From Deltaproteobacteria bacterium (lineage in GTDB: Bacteria; Myxococcota_A; Polyangia; Polyangiales; Houyiibacteriaceae): a stretch of DNA of 64,000 nt. Position 1 is the first letter of the stretch. Every line of letters begins with the position of its first letter. The stretch lies in contig JAEPMI010000017.1 in the NCBI GenBank assembly GCA_017644045.1, positions 62,001-126,000 on the forward strand. Reading direction: 5' to 3'. A program made the translations under genes and the position numbers. Positions 52,599 to 60,936 of this stretch are shown one piece after another. The notes under the pieces were generated by a model that saw only the letters and a list, made by a program, of their open reading frames with translations, did not search any database and was not told where the DNA came from.

Positions 52599-54338
52599 GT
52601 GAGTCGCGACAAGGACAGGTGGAAGACGTTCGCTCACCAGAGCACGGTGCAGATGTGGGGTCGGCCCCCGATCCTGCTGACAGAGTTGGGTCGGATGGTG
52701 TCCCCCACGAGCGCGGACTACCCCTCCCAACTCTTCGACCTGCTCGAGACCACGCTGGCCATTGGCGGCGCCTACGGGTTGATGCGCACACAACGAAGGG
52801 CCAGCCCGAATGAATGGCAAGCCATTGTCCAGGACACCGCTGCCCTGCTCGATTCCCCAACGGTGGGCACCCGAGCTCAGCTGATACGGCGCCTCGACAA
52901 GCACGAGCGGGGCGTGTCCGGCTGGCTCCTGAAGCAGCGATGTCGTGACGAGCTCACGTACTTGGTCGAAGTGGTTTCACCAGATCAGCTTCCAAAGCGG
53001 CGGCGACCAGCGCTCAGCACTGCGCTGAGCGCATTGTGCGCAGCGAGAAACGGAGTCGCGCATCCGGGGTCGCTCACCCCGGAGCAACGCAAGCTGCTGA
53101 TTGACGGTCGACTGTTCGAGGCTGCGATCAAGGTGCTGATCGAGGAGAACGAGCTCTTTTCTCCCAGTGTCCTTCGCGTGGACGAGTACGGCACCTTGAG
53201 CGATGGACAGCCAGGAGTTCGCGCAACCCGCTTCTCCGGCGAGAGCCCATTCCGGTACAAGGACCACGCGGTCATCGAGAACCCGTCGGGAGCGAAGCCG
53301 GGCCAGCTCTTTCTCACCCTCGAGCCACCTCTCCTTCTGCACCCCTTGTTCCAAGAGCGACGGGACGAGGTCTTCCTCTTCTGGGAGCTCGAGAAGGGAC
53401 GACCTTTGCTGCGGCATCCTGGTTCGAACACCAAGGTCGAGGATGCGTTGGTGGGCGAGTTCCTCAGCTTGGATCCCGCGAGCTTCGGTATGGCGCGTGA
53501 GAAGGCGTCCGCGTTGGGATGGGAAGAAGCTGTTGCGAGTACGGGGCCGACTGGGCGGAAGAAGCCACGGCGCGCGAAAGCGGCACGACAGCAGAAGCGC
53601 AAGCGAGCCGCCCGCAATAAGGAGCAGAAGGCCGTTCAACCCGTCGTTCGGGTCGCCGCCGACCCAGCACCGGCGACCACGGCGCCAGCGAAGCACGGCC
53701 CGACCCTGCAGTCGCACCAGGCGCCTCGAGTGCTAATCTGGGTGCGAACGACCGTTGCCTTGATCGTGTTGAGCTTGGCCGGACTCGGTGGCCTGGCGTT
53801 CTGGCTTGGCAATCGAGCTGACTTCCACGCGCCCATGGGCGGCTCGGCGGGACAATCCCGCGGGCCCACCGACGCGAGCGCACACCCCAGCTCTTCTCCG
53901 CCGCCACAGAGGGATGGCGCGGGGTGTGGGGAGCTCAGTGCTGACCCATCGACCATCGACCGATTGGACGATTGGCATGACTGGCGATGCAAGTCGGAAG
54001 AGAACGTGTCTCGACGAATCTGGGCATCCTGTCTACGCCACGGGCACTATGACTCCGTTCACACCCAAGGCTGCCCTGGCGAGGAGCGGTGTTGTCCGCC
54101 GGATGCGGAGAGTGCGTGGCGCCAGGAGGAGCAGATCCGGCGGCTGATTCGCAGCCACTGTGGTCACCCTCGAGCCCACCACCGGGACAGCTTCACCGAT
54201 TGGGACAGCTACCGATGTCGCGCCGAGGGTGAGGTCGACGGGGCAACTTGGCGGAGGTGCCTGAGGCGGTCCGAGTACAGCGATCAGGTAGGCCGGGGCT
54301 GTATCGAGGGAATGCTCTGCTGTCACGTCGACGACTGA
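52599..54338 (+). CDS. Membrane protein with HEPN-like N-terminal module and duplicated Cys-rich outer domain
   Basis: 579 residues from a GTG. N-terminal helical part (LFDLLETTLAIGGAYGLM) with ARNGVAHPG (R-x4-H, about 149-154), then a beta segment GQLFLTLEPPLLLHPLFQER. A Lys/Arg-rich stretch (about 325-350) and a TM helix (about 378-404, TTVALIVLSLAGLGGLAFWL) follow. The outer part has two copies of a 45-residue unit, W-x3-RC-x-(S/A)E-x2-V-x4-W-x2-CLR-x3-Y-x6-GC-x4-CC (about 452-500 and 527-578), probably disulphide-bonded. Same architecture as 33399-34970. Likely couples an outer signal to a cytoplasmic HEPN-like domain. Confidence 0.72.
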   Translation: MSRDKDRWKTFAHQSTVQMWGRPPILLTELGRMVSPTSADYPSQLFDLLETTLAIGGAYGLMRTQRRASPNEWQAIVQDTAALLDSPTVGTRAQLIRRLDKHERGVSGWLLKQRCRDELTYLVEVVSPDQLPKRRRPALSTALSALCAARNGVAHPGSLTPEQRKLLIDGRLFEAAIKVLIEENELFSPSVLRVDEYGTLSDGQPGVRATRFSGESPFRYKDHAVIENPSGAKPGQLFLTLEPPLLLHPLFQERRDEVFLFWELEKGRPLLRHPGSNTKVEDALVGEFLSLDPASFGMAREKASALGWEEAVASTGPTGRKKPRRAKAARQQKRKRAARNKEQKAVQPVVRVAADPAPATTAPAKHGPTLQSHQAPRVLIWVRTTVALIVLSLAGLGGLAFWLGNRADFHAPMGGSAGQSRGPTDASAHPSSSPPPQRDGAGCGELSADPSTIDRLDDWHDWRCKSEENVSRRIWASCLRHGHYDSVHTQGCPGEERCCPPDAESAWRQEEQIRRLIRSHCGHPRAHHRDSFTDWDSYRCRAEGEVDGATWRRCLRRSEYSDQVGRGCIEGMLCCHVDD

Positions 54339-54449
54339 GTCTCGGTAGCTATGTGATTGGCCCGCAGGCACCCAGCTCTGAACCGGTCTGCGACTGCTCG
54401 TCAGCCCGAGGCCGCACTTCCGGTATCGTGGGGCATGTTGGAAGATCCG

Positions 54450-56330
54450 ATGCCCTGGCTCGAGATCATCGAGTCCAGGAGTGGTGACTCGCACCAGTTC
54501 GCCCCCGGGGCGATCATCGCCGGCCGCGGCGAGGCCTGTGACCTTCAGCTAGCTGACACCAGCATCTCGCGCTTTCACGCACTGCTGTTTGCCGAAGGGG
54601 GGCGCTGGCACATCCGGGACCTTCGCTCATCCAACGGGGTCACCGTGTGGCAGGGCGGAGCCGAACTCATACCAGGCCTTGCGCAGCACGACGGAACCGT
54701 CGACCTCCGCGATGGGGACACGGTGGAGCTGGGGGACGTCGAGCTTCGAATCCGTCTGACCGCTCCACTCGACTCTCCAGCCCGAAGCCTAGCTGAGGTC
54801 GTCAAACGCGTCGTCAGAGCAAGTGAGCTACCCGCGAGCCACTTGGTGGTCCGTGAGACCACCTTCTCGCTAACGCACCTCCTTGGCCAAGGGGATCCGC
54901 TCGCAGATGCGGAGTGCTTAGGTGTACTCCATGGAGCCCAGAGCACCTTCCATATTCCTCACCACTTCGGCAGCGAGGGGTTCACTCAAGTCTGGCTAAT
55001 CAATGGCGATCAGTATGCAGGACTATCAGCACTTGAACCGACAGCACTCGACGGCCTGGTCGAGGAACCCGCCTCGAGGAACGGCTGGCGACAGGCCTGT
55101 GCATGCCCCATCGACACTGACGAGACCGCCGATCTGCTGAAGACCATCAACCGGATGCTTGGTTGGTCCAAGATGACTCGCACGGTCGCCGGCGTTGGTG
55201 CTCAACCCGTCTGGTTCTCAGATCACTGGGGATCGTGGAGCCGTCGCGCGAGCGCAGCGAGCCACTGGGTGTTCTTCACGCCGGCATCGACGGCCGACTC
55301 GAGAGCTGCGCGCTCGGAGTTCGCACGGGCCCTCAGGGGCGGCGACACTGATGAGCGTTGGTGGTTGTGCGGAACCGACTACTTCACGGCGGCCGCCACC
55401 AACGCTCGGGAAGAGGAGATTCGCCGCCTCAACTCCGAGCTTAGGTGCACGGAGCTGCTCGTACATCGCGCGGGAGACGAGCCCGAAGCATGGCTCGAAG
55501 CGTTTCGAACGCGCGGCAGCCGGGTAGCAACATTGGACTCGATATCGACGCCAATCGCGCGGCTGCTGGCAGAGGTGGACTCGTCCCATTTCGAAAACCC
55601 AGAGGTCGAGCTACCCGCACTACTGGAGGGAACGCTGCGGACCGTGGCGATGCTTGCGGTCTCCTTCGCGGTCCGGGGTGCTCTCGAGGGTGGGGGCAGG
55701 GTTATCCTCGACTGGGATTGGAAGCGAACGGGCGCGTCAAACGCGATGCTCTTCCTGCTCAAGCGACTCGAGAAGGCGGAGGTGCCGAAGGTGCTGACCT
55801 CGATCGGCCGCGGGGAGCTTGGGCGGTGCCTGCGGCGCGCCGTCGGGCGACGCAACCAACTGGTGCACGAGAGAAGCGACAGCCCGGCGCTCATCGAAGA
55901 CACCGAGGTCGTCTCTGCAGCACTACAAACGCTTCTGGAGCATCTCGCCACACTGCCAGCCGAGCTGCTGCAGGTTCGTGCGGTTCGTCCTCTGCGCGGC
56001 AGTGCCGGGCCCAGGCCGCGGCTGAAGATTGAAGCGCGCATGTTGAAGGGGATGTTTCCTCGTCCGTACCAAGAAGAGGTGGTCGAAGGGGCGCTTCTCG
56101 ACCCGGGCTTGTGGATGCGATCGACCGACGGCTGGTATCGACTGAGTCCCATTCTCGACTGGGTCCAGTGCGGGTCATGCGGGCGGTGGGACCTCTTCGT
56201 GATGCGTCGCTTTTCCACGAAAGACGGCATCGCGAGCGTCGAGCAACGGGGGCTCAGCCACGGGCGCCACGTACGGACGATCGATGTTCGCCTCGACGAG
56301 TCCCCAGAGCTCGCGGCCCTCGACTCCTAG
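54450..56330 (+). CDS. FHA-domain protein with HEPN-like and C-terminal CxxC module
   Basis: 626 residues from the ATG at 54450, preferred because GGAAG lies upstream; ATG 54435 adds five residues. FHA domain 15-80: AGRGEACDLQLADTSISRFH and RDLRSSNGVTVW, with the phosphothreonine-binding R, S-x2-H and N residues. A long alpha/beta middle follows. The helical region from about 390 includes AVGRRNQLVHERSD (R-x4-H, about 467). The end has YRLSPILDWVQCGSCGRWDLFVM, the same beta segment that follows the R-N-x3-H motif in the membrane proteins, here with CxxC. It could read phosphothreonines made by the kinase at 47142. Confidence 0.8.
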   Translation: MPWLEIIESRSGDSHQFAPGAIIAGRGEACDLQLADTSISRFHALLFAEGGRWHIRDLRSSNGVTVWQGGAELIPGLAQHDGTVDLRDGDTVELGDVELRIRLTAPLDSPARSLAEVVKRVVRASELPASHLVVRETTFSLTHLLGQGDPLADAECLGVLHGAQSTFHIPHHFGSEGFTQVWLINGDQYAGLSALEPTALDGLVEEPASRNGWRQACACPIDTDETADLLKTINRMLGWSKMTRTVAGVGAQPVWFSDHWGSWSRRASAASHWVFFTPASTADSRAARSEFARALRGGDTDERWWLCGTDYFTAAATNAREEEIRRLNSELRCTELLVHRAGDEPEAWLEAFRTRGSRVATLDSISTPIARLLAEVDSSHFENPEVELPALLEGTLRTVAMLAVSFAVRGALEGGGRVILDWDWKRTGASNAMLFLLKRLEKAEVPKVLTSIGRGELGRCLRRAVGRRNQLVHERSDSPALIEDTEVVSAALQTLLEHLATLPAELLQVRAVRPLRGSAGPRPRLKIEARMLKGMFPRPYQEEVVEGALLDPGLWMRSTDGWYRLSPILDWVQCGSCGRWDLFVMRRFSTKDGIASVEQRGLSHGRHVRTIDVRLDESPELAALDS

Positions 56331-56356
56331 CGAGGCTGAAGCGCCGACCTGCGACC

Positions 56357-56386
56357 TGTCAGATCGTGCTGCCCGCTGCGTCTCTT
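56357..56386 (+). promoter_or_regulatory. Island promoter element, copy 5
   Basis: TGTCAGAT, 14 bases, CGTCTCTT, identical in both blocks to copy 3. The leader of about 14 bases contains GAGGAG before the ATG at 56401. Confidence 0.7.
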
Positions 56387-56400
56387 CCCCCGAGGAGACG

Positions 56401-57785
56401 ATGATGACTAAGCCCCCTACCAAGCCTGCCGCGCTCTCGCCGATGAAGGTCAGCGGCATCCAGAACCTGGTCGAGCGCGCCTACCGCGAGAGCGGGTACA
56501 ACCAGCACGTCCGCGAGGCCACCCGGAACTCGATGGAGGCGGGCGCCACCCGGATCGAGATCGGGCCGGAGTGGCAGGCAGTGGAGAACCTGCAGGTGTA
56601 CCGGCTGATGATCGCCGACGACGGCAAGGGCATGAGCGCCGAGGAAATCCTCGGGTTCCTGAACACCTTCGGTGGCGGATCCGTGGCGCCAAGCATTTCG
56701 TGGAGTACCCGGCGGCCAAGAGCGGCAAGCTCGCCGCGTCCGGCACGCTGACCATGGGCGACGGGACGGAGCTCGACTGGTACTTCTGGGAAGGAGATCG
56801 GCCGATGGTCCACTCCTACGCCCAGCGCTCCGGATACATCGCTGCGCTCTACGACAACGAGCTCTACGACCCCCAGACCAAGGCCGCCCACTTCCGCCGC
56901 TTCGGCATCGTCGACCGGAGCATACGGGAGAACGTGACCCTCATCGTGCGGCCGCCGAGTCTCGCAGACGGGGTCGGCGTGTACCCCGACACGGCGCGTG
57001 CTTCCCTCAAGGTCATGGGCAGCAAGGATGCGGGCGGACCGCTTCCGTGGGCAGAGTGGGGCGAGGAGTTCGCCCACGAGATGCCCGAGGCGCTCCGCAA
57101 GGCCATCATCGCAGCCACGAGCGGGAGCAGCGGCTCCTTGTCCGACCCCCAGTGGCGCGAGCGACTGAAGGACCGCTTCGGCAAGCGGTGGAAGAGCACC
57201 CGCTACGTGGTGGACCCGAAGGGAGTCGACACGACCGACCCGGACGAGGCCGGAAGCGAGCCCAAAGAGCCGACCACCGAGCGGCCCGGCACCGGGGAGC
57301 CCGGTGGCACTGGCGGCAGGGGCGGTGGGGAGCGGAAGGGCACCAAGCCCAAGGGCTCCCGGCCGGCGCAGAAGAAGAAGACCGCCGCCGGTCTGCCCGA
57401 CTACCGCTGGGTACCCGCCGACGACCTCGGTGAGGTGGCGGCCGCAGTCTGGCAGCCCAACGACCCGAGCCACCCCAATGGCGTGGTGCTCATGAACGCC
57501 GAGTTCCCCGGCTTCGTGGAGGTGGTACAGTACTGGACCTCGCGCTACCCGGATGTCCACGCGGAGAAGGTGCGTGAGACAATCCACGAGACCTACGGCC
57601 AGGCGATGATCGCCCGCATCGCCCATTCGGAGGCGCTCCGTGGCCGCCCGGAGTGGGCCAGCCAGCTGGACCAGCTCCGCAGTCCGGAGGCCCTGACCAT
57701 GGCCGCGCTCGGCCTCTTCAGCGAAGACTCTCTGATCGCCACCCGGCTCGGCGGCCTGCTCGGCAAGCGGTCGAAGGTCGCTTGA
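56401..57785 (+). pseudogene. GHKL-type ATPase gene, frameshifted with a likely internal deletion
   Basis: Start ATG at 56401 (next ATG at 56404). The first 95 codons are the start of a GHKL (Hsp90/MutL/histidine-kinase-type) ATPase: N box REATRNSMEAGATR, G1 box IADDGKGMS, then ILGFLNTFGGGS. At about 56685 the reading changes frame and resumes as RGAKHFVEYPAAKSGKLAAS, continuing to the stop at 57785. The G2 box (GxGxK region), expected just after FGGGS, is absent, which points to a deletion plus frameshift at GGCGGATCC. The second part has a Pro/Gly/Lys linker. As it stands it cannot make a complete ATPase. Confidence 0.7.
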
Positions 57786-58261
57786 CCGAGCGGCGACCGA
57801 GCACGCAGTATCAGCGCCCGAATCCACCCTGGCTGTTCAACCGAATCGAGTATCATCCACCCGTGACAGCTCTTGCCCGAACAAACGTGAAGACCGCCCG
57901 TGAGGAGGACCTGACGGCGCAGCTGGCAGAGCTCACCCCGGCTCACCTTCCGCACGGTCGCGGCTCGACTGAAGAAGGCACAGGGCTGTTGCCATCTGGG
58001 GAAAACCTCTTCGAGGACCGGTGCCCGACGACGACGGCGGCCTTCGAAGGCGAGACCGCGGCCGGGGCGCGCGACTTGGAGCTCTACGACGAGCTCGCCG
58101 CGGTCACCCATCTGGCCGAGCGAACGCTTCGCGAGAGGCCGGCCGACGTCCACGGCGCTGCCGGCCGGGCCGCTAGGCGGCCCGTCGTCGAAGGCATGGG
58201 TCGAGCGGTATCCTCCCCCGGGCGCGTCCCCGACGCGGCCTGTCGAAGAAAGGCTGAATGA
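57786..58261 (+). other. 476-bp gap before hsdM; weak ORF 57863-58261
   Basis: Between the broken ATPase and hsdM. A reading of 132 residues starts with GTG at 57863 (VTALARTNVKTAREEDLTAQ) and stops one base before the hsdM GTG. It matches nothing I know, has Ala/Arg-rich composition, and could be a small gene of the RM locus, a decayed fragment or noise. The hsdM promoter probably lies here. No repeats seen. Confidence 0.3.
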
Positions 58262-59746
58262 GTGATCACAGGTGAGCTGAAGTCCAAGGTCGACCGCATT
58301 TGGGACACGATGTGGTCTGGAGGGATATCGAACCCCCTGTCGGTGATCGAGCAGCTGACCTATCTCCTCTTCATCAAGCGGCTGGACGAGCTCCACACGC
58401 TGAAGGAGCGGAAGGCAACGCGTACGAAGAAGCCGATCGAGGAGCCAATCTTCGAGGAGGAGCAAGACCATCTGCGGTGGTCGCGCTTCAAGGAGACGGC
58501 GCCCGAGCAGATGTTCGAGACGGTCCGTGACCAGGTGTTCCCATTCATCAAGACCCTGGGCGCGAAGGGCGAGGACGACGGCGAGGGCGGCTCCACCTAC
58601 ACGCACCACATGAAGGACGCGCTCTTCATGATGCCCACCCCACGCGTTCTCGCGAACGTGGTCGATCAGCTCGACGACATCGACATGGCCGACCGTGACA
58701 CCAAGGGGGACCTCTACGAGTACATGCTCGGCAAGATCGCCAGCGCGGGGCAGAACGGCCAGTTCCGCACGTCGCGCCACATCATCCGACTCATGGTCGA
58801 CATGACCGCGCCCACGCCGAAGGACGTCATCTGCGACCCAGCCTGCGGTACCGGGGGCTTCCTCGTCGCCGCCTCCGAGTACCTCGTCGACCACCACAGC
58901 GAAGCAATCTACAAGGACGAGAAGTCCCGCCGTCGCTTCAACGAGAAGACCTTCCACGGTTACGACTTCGACAACACGATGCTGCGCATCGGCAGCATGA
59001 ACATGCTGCTCCATGGCGTGGAGAACCCGGACATTCGCTACCGGGACTCCCTCGCGCAGACTGGCGACAACGACGCCGAGAAGTACTCGCTCATCCTCGC
59101 GAACCCGCCCTTCGCCGGCAGCCTCGACTACGAGTCGACCGCGAAAGACCTGCTCCAGGTCGTCAAGACGAAGAAGACCGAGCTCCTCTTTCTCGCGCTC
59201 TTCCTCCGTCTGCTGCAGACGGGCGGTCGCGCTGCAGTCATCGTGCCCGACGGCGTGCTATTCGGCTCGAGCAAGGCGCACAAGAAACTACGGAAGATGC
59301 TCGTCGAGAACCAGAAGCTCGACGCGGTGATCTCGATGCCATCGGGCGTGTTCAAGCCCTACTCCGGTGTCTCGACCGCGCTCCTCGTGTTCACGAAGAC
59401 CAACTCGGGCGGTACCGACGATGTCTGGTTCTATGACATGCAGGCCGACGGATTCTCGCTCGACGACAAGCGCACGCCGCAGCCCGACAAGACCGACCTC
59501 CCGGACATCCTCGAACGCTGGGCCAAGCTGAGCGGCGAGAAGAAGCGAGCGCGGACCGACCAGAGCTTCCTCGTTCCGAAGGCCGAGATCGCGGAGAACG
59601 GCTATGATCTGTCCATCAAACGCTACAAGGAGATCGAGTACGAGGAGGTCGAGCACGATCCTCCGAGAGTCATTCTTGCGAGGCTGACCAAGCTCGAGAC
59701 AGAAATCTCGCAAGGCCGCTCTCAACTGGAGAGTTTGCTGAGATGA
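58262..59746 (+). CDS. hsdM: Type I restriction-modification DNA methyltransferase subunit
   Basis: 494 residues from a GTG (MITGELKSKVDRIWDTMWSG). N-terminal helical HsdM_N domain (LSVIEQLTYLLFIKRLDELH), then the N6-adenine methylase core: SAM motif ICDPACGTGGFLVAASEYLV (about 192-210) and catalytic NPPF (about 281-284 in LILANPPFAGSL). It methylates adenine in the target set by HsdS and is required for cleavage. About the usual length. Overlaps hsdS by four bases (ATGA). Clear member of the type I family. Confidence 0.95.
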   Translation: MITGELKSKVDRIWDTMWSGGISNPLSVIEQLTYLLFIKRLDELHTLKERKATRTKKPIEEPIFEEEQDHLRWSRFKETAPEQMFETVRDQVFPFIKTLGAKGEDDGEGGSTYTHHMKDALFMMPTPRVLANVVDQLDDIDMADRDTKGDLYEYMLGKIASAGQNGQFRTSRHIIRLMVDMTAPTPKDVICDPACGTGGFLVAASEYLVDHHSEAIYKDEKSRRRFNEKTFHGYDFDNTMLRIGSMNMLLHGVENPDIRYRDSLAQTGDNDAEKYSLILANPPFAGSLDYESTAKDLLQVVKTKKTELLFLALFLRLLQTGGRAAVIVPDGVLFGSSKAHKKLRKMLVENQKLDAVISMPSGVFKPYSGVSTALLVFTKTNSGGTDDVWFYDMQADGFSLDDKRTPQPDKTDLPDILERWAKLSGEKKRARTDQSFLVPKAEIAENGYDLSIKRYKEIEYEEVEHDPPRVILARLTKLETEISQGRSQLESLLR

Positions 59747-60933
59747 AGGTAGTGCCTGTCGGGGATATTTGTGACCAGATTCGCGGGGTGACTTATGCCA
59801 AGAAGGACGCCAGCATGCAGCCTAAGCCGGGGTACTCTCCAGTGCTCCGTGCGGGCAATATCGGTGACCATGGCCTAGTCCTCGATGATCTTGTCTACGT
59901 GCCTGACTCCAAGATTTCTGACAGGCAGAGGGTTGCACCTAATGACGTTGTCATCGCTACTTCCAGCGGCAGTATCAAGGTTGTTGGAAAGGCCGCCCAA
60001 GCTCGCCATGGGTTCGAGGGCGGGTTCGGTGCATTCTGTAAGGTATTGCGACCCGGCTCCGAGGTCGATCCCTTGTATTTCGGGCACTTCTTCAGGACGT
60101 CTGCCTATCGACACAGAGTGTCGACGCTCGCAGCGGGCGCAAATATCAACAATCTAAAGAACGAACATCTGAACAACTTACTGTTACCCTTGCCGCCGCG
60201 CGCCGAGCAGAAGCGGATCGCGAAGATCCTCGACATGGCGGACGCCCTGCGGGCCAAGCGCCGCGAGTCCCTCGCCCTGCTCGACGAGCTCCTCCGGTCC
60301 ACCTTCCTCGACATGTTCGGCGACCCCGTCACCAACCCAAAGGGCTGGGAGGAACAGAAGTTTGCAGCCCTGGCTGACGGCTTCCGAAACGGTCTCTCAC
60401 CATCGACGAAAGGTGTTGTCGACGGTGAGGTCCTGACGCTGTCTGCCATTACACGGGGCGGTTTCGACTTTTCGAAAAGGAGGGCGGCGCGGTTCGACAA
60501 GGCGGCTTCGCCGCGCCAGATGTTGTCGACTGACACTTTCATGATCTGTCGGGGCAACGGCAACCTGGAGCTTGTGGGGGCGGGAGCATTCCCAGACCGA
60601 AGCTCCAATAGCGTCTGTTTTCCGGATACGATGATCGGCGCAACCGTTGATCAAACGGTTCTGTCGCCGGCTTACTTGGACTATTTGTGGAAAAGCAGAC
60701 GGGTGAGAGAGCAGATTGAGAAGGGCGCTCGTACTACAAACGGTACGCACAAGGTAAACCAGAAGATTCTCGGGTCCCTTGTTCTTCCAGTGCCACCACT
60801 TGAATCTCAACGCGGCTTCGGCCTGGTAGCCGAACGAGTTGAGGAGCAGAGGCGACTCGCTCACGCGCACCTAGATCAGTTGGACGCGCTATTCGCGTCT
60901 CTCCAGTCGCGCGCGTTCCGAGGAGACCTCTGA
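59743..60933 (+). CDS. hsdS: Type I restriction specificity subunit
   Basis: 396 residues. Two target-recognition domains (about 1-145 and 200-350), each followed by a conserved helix: LPLPPRAEQKRIAKILDMAD, with ALRAKRRESLALLDELLRST, and LPVPPLESQRGFGLVAERVE. Each domain sets half of a bipartite DNA target. Both domains are visibly lower in G+C than the flanking genes (stretches such as 60110-60190 and 60600-60740 are A/T-rich), whereas the conserved helices match the host composition, typical of shuffled TRDs. Coupled to hsdM; hsdR follows after three bases. Confidence 0.93.
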   Translation: MKVVPVGDICDQIRGVTYAKKDASMQPKPGYSPVLRAGNIGDHGLVLDDLVYVPDSKISDRQRVAPNDVVIATSSGSIKVVGKAAQARHGFEGGFGAFCKVLRPGSEVDPLYFGHFFRTSAYRHRVSTLAAGANINNLKNEHLNNLLLPLPPRAEQKRIAKILDMADALRAKRRESLALLDELLRSTFLDMFGDPVTNPKGWEEQKFAALADGFRNGLSPSTKGVVDGEVLTLSAITRGGFDFSKRRAARFDKAASPRQMLSTDTFMICRGNGNLELVGAGAFPDRSSNSVCFPDTMIGATVDQTVLSPAYLDYLWKSRRVREQIEKGARTTNGTHKVNQKILGSLVLPVPPLESQRGFGLVAERVEEQRRLAHAHLDQLDALFASLQSRAFRGDL

Positions 60934-60936
60934 CGG

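Noticed and set aside
57593-59014. A minus-strand open frame of 473 residues over the hsdM start
   Set aside because: Antisense to hsdM and to the broken ATPase; no domain and not compatible with the clear hsdM reading.
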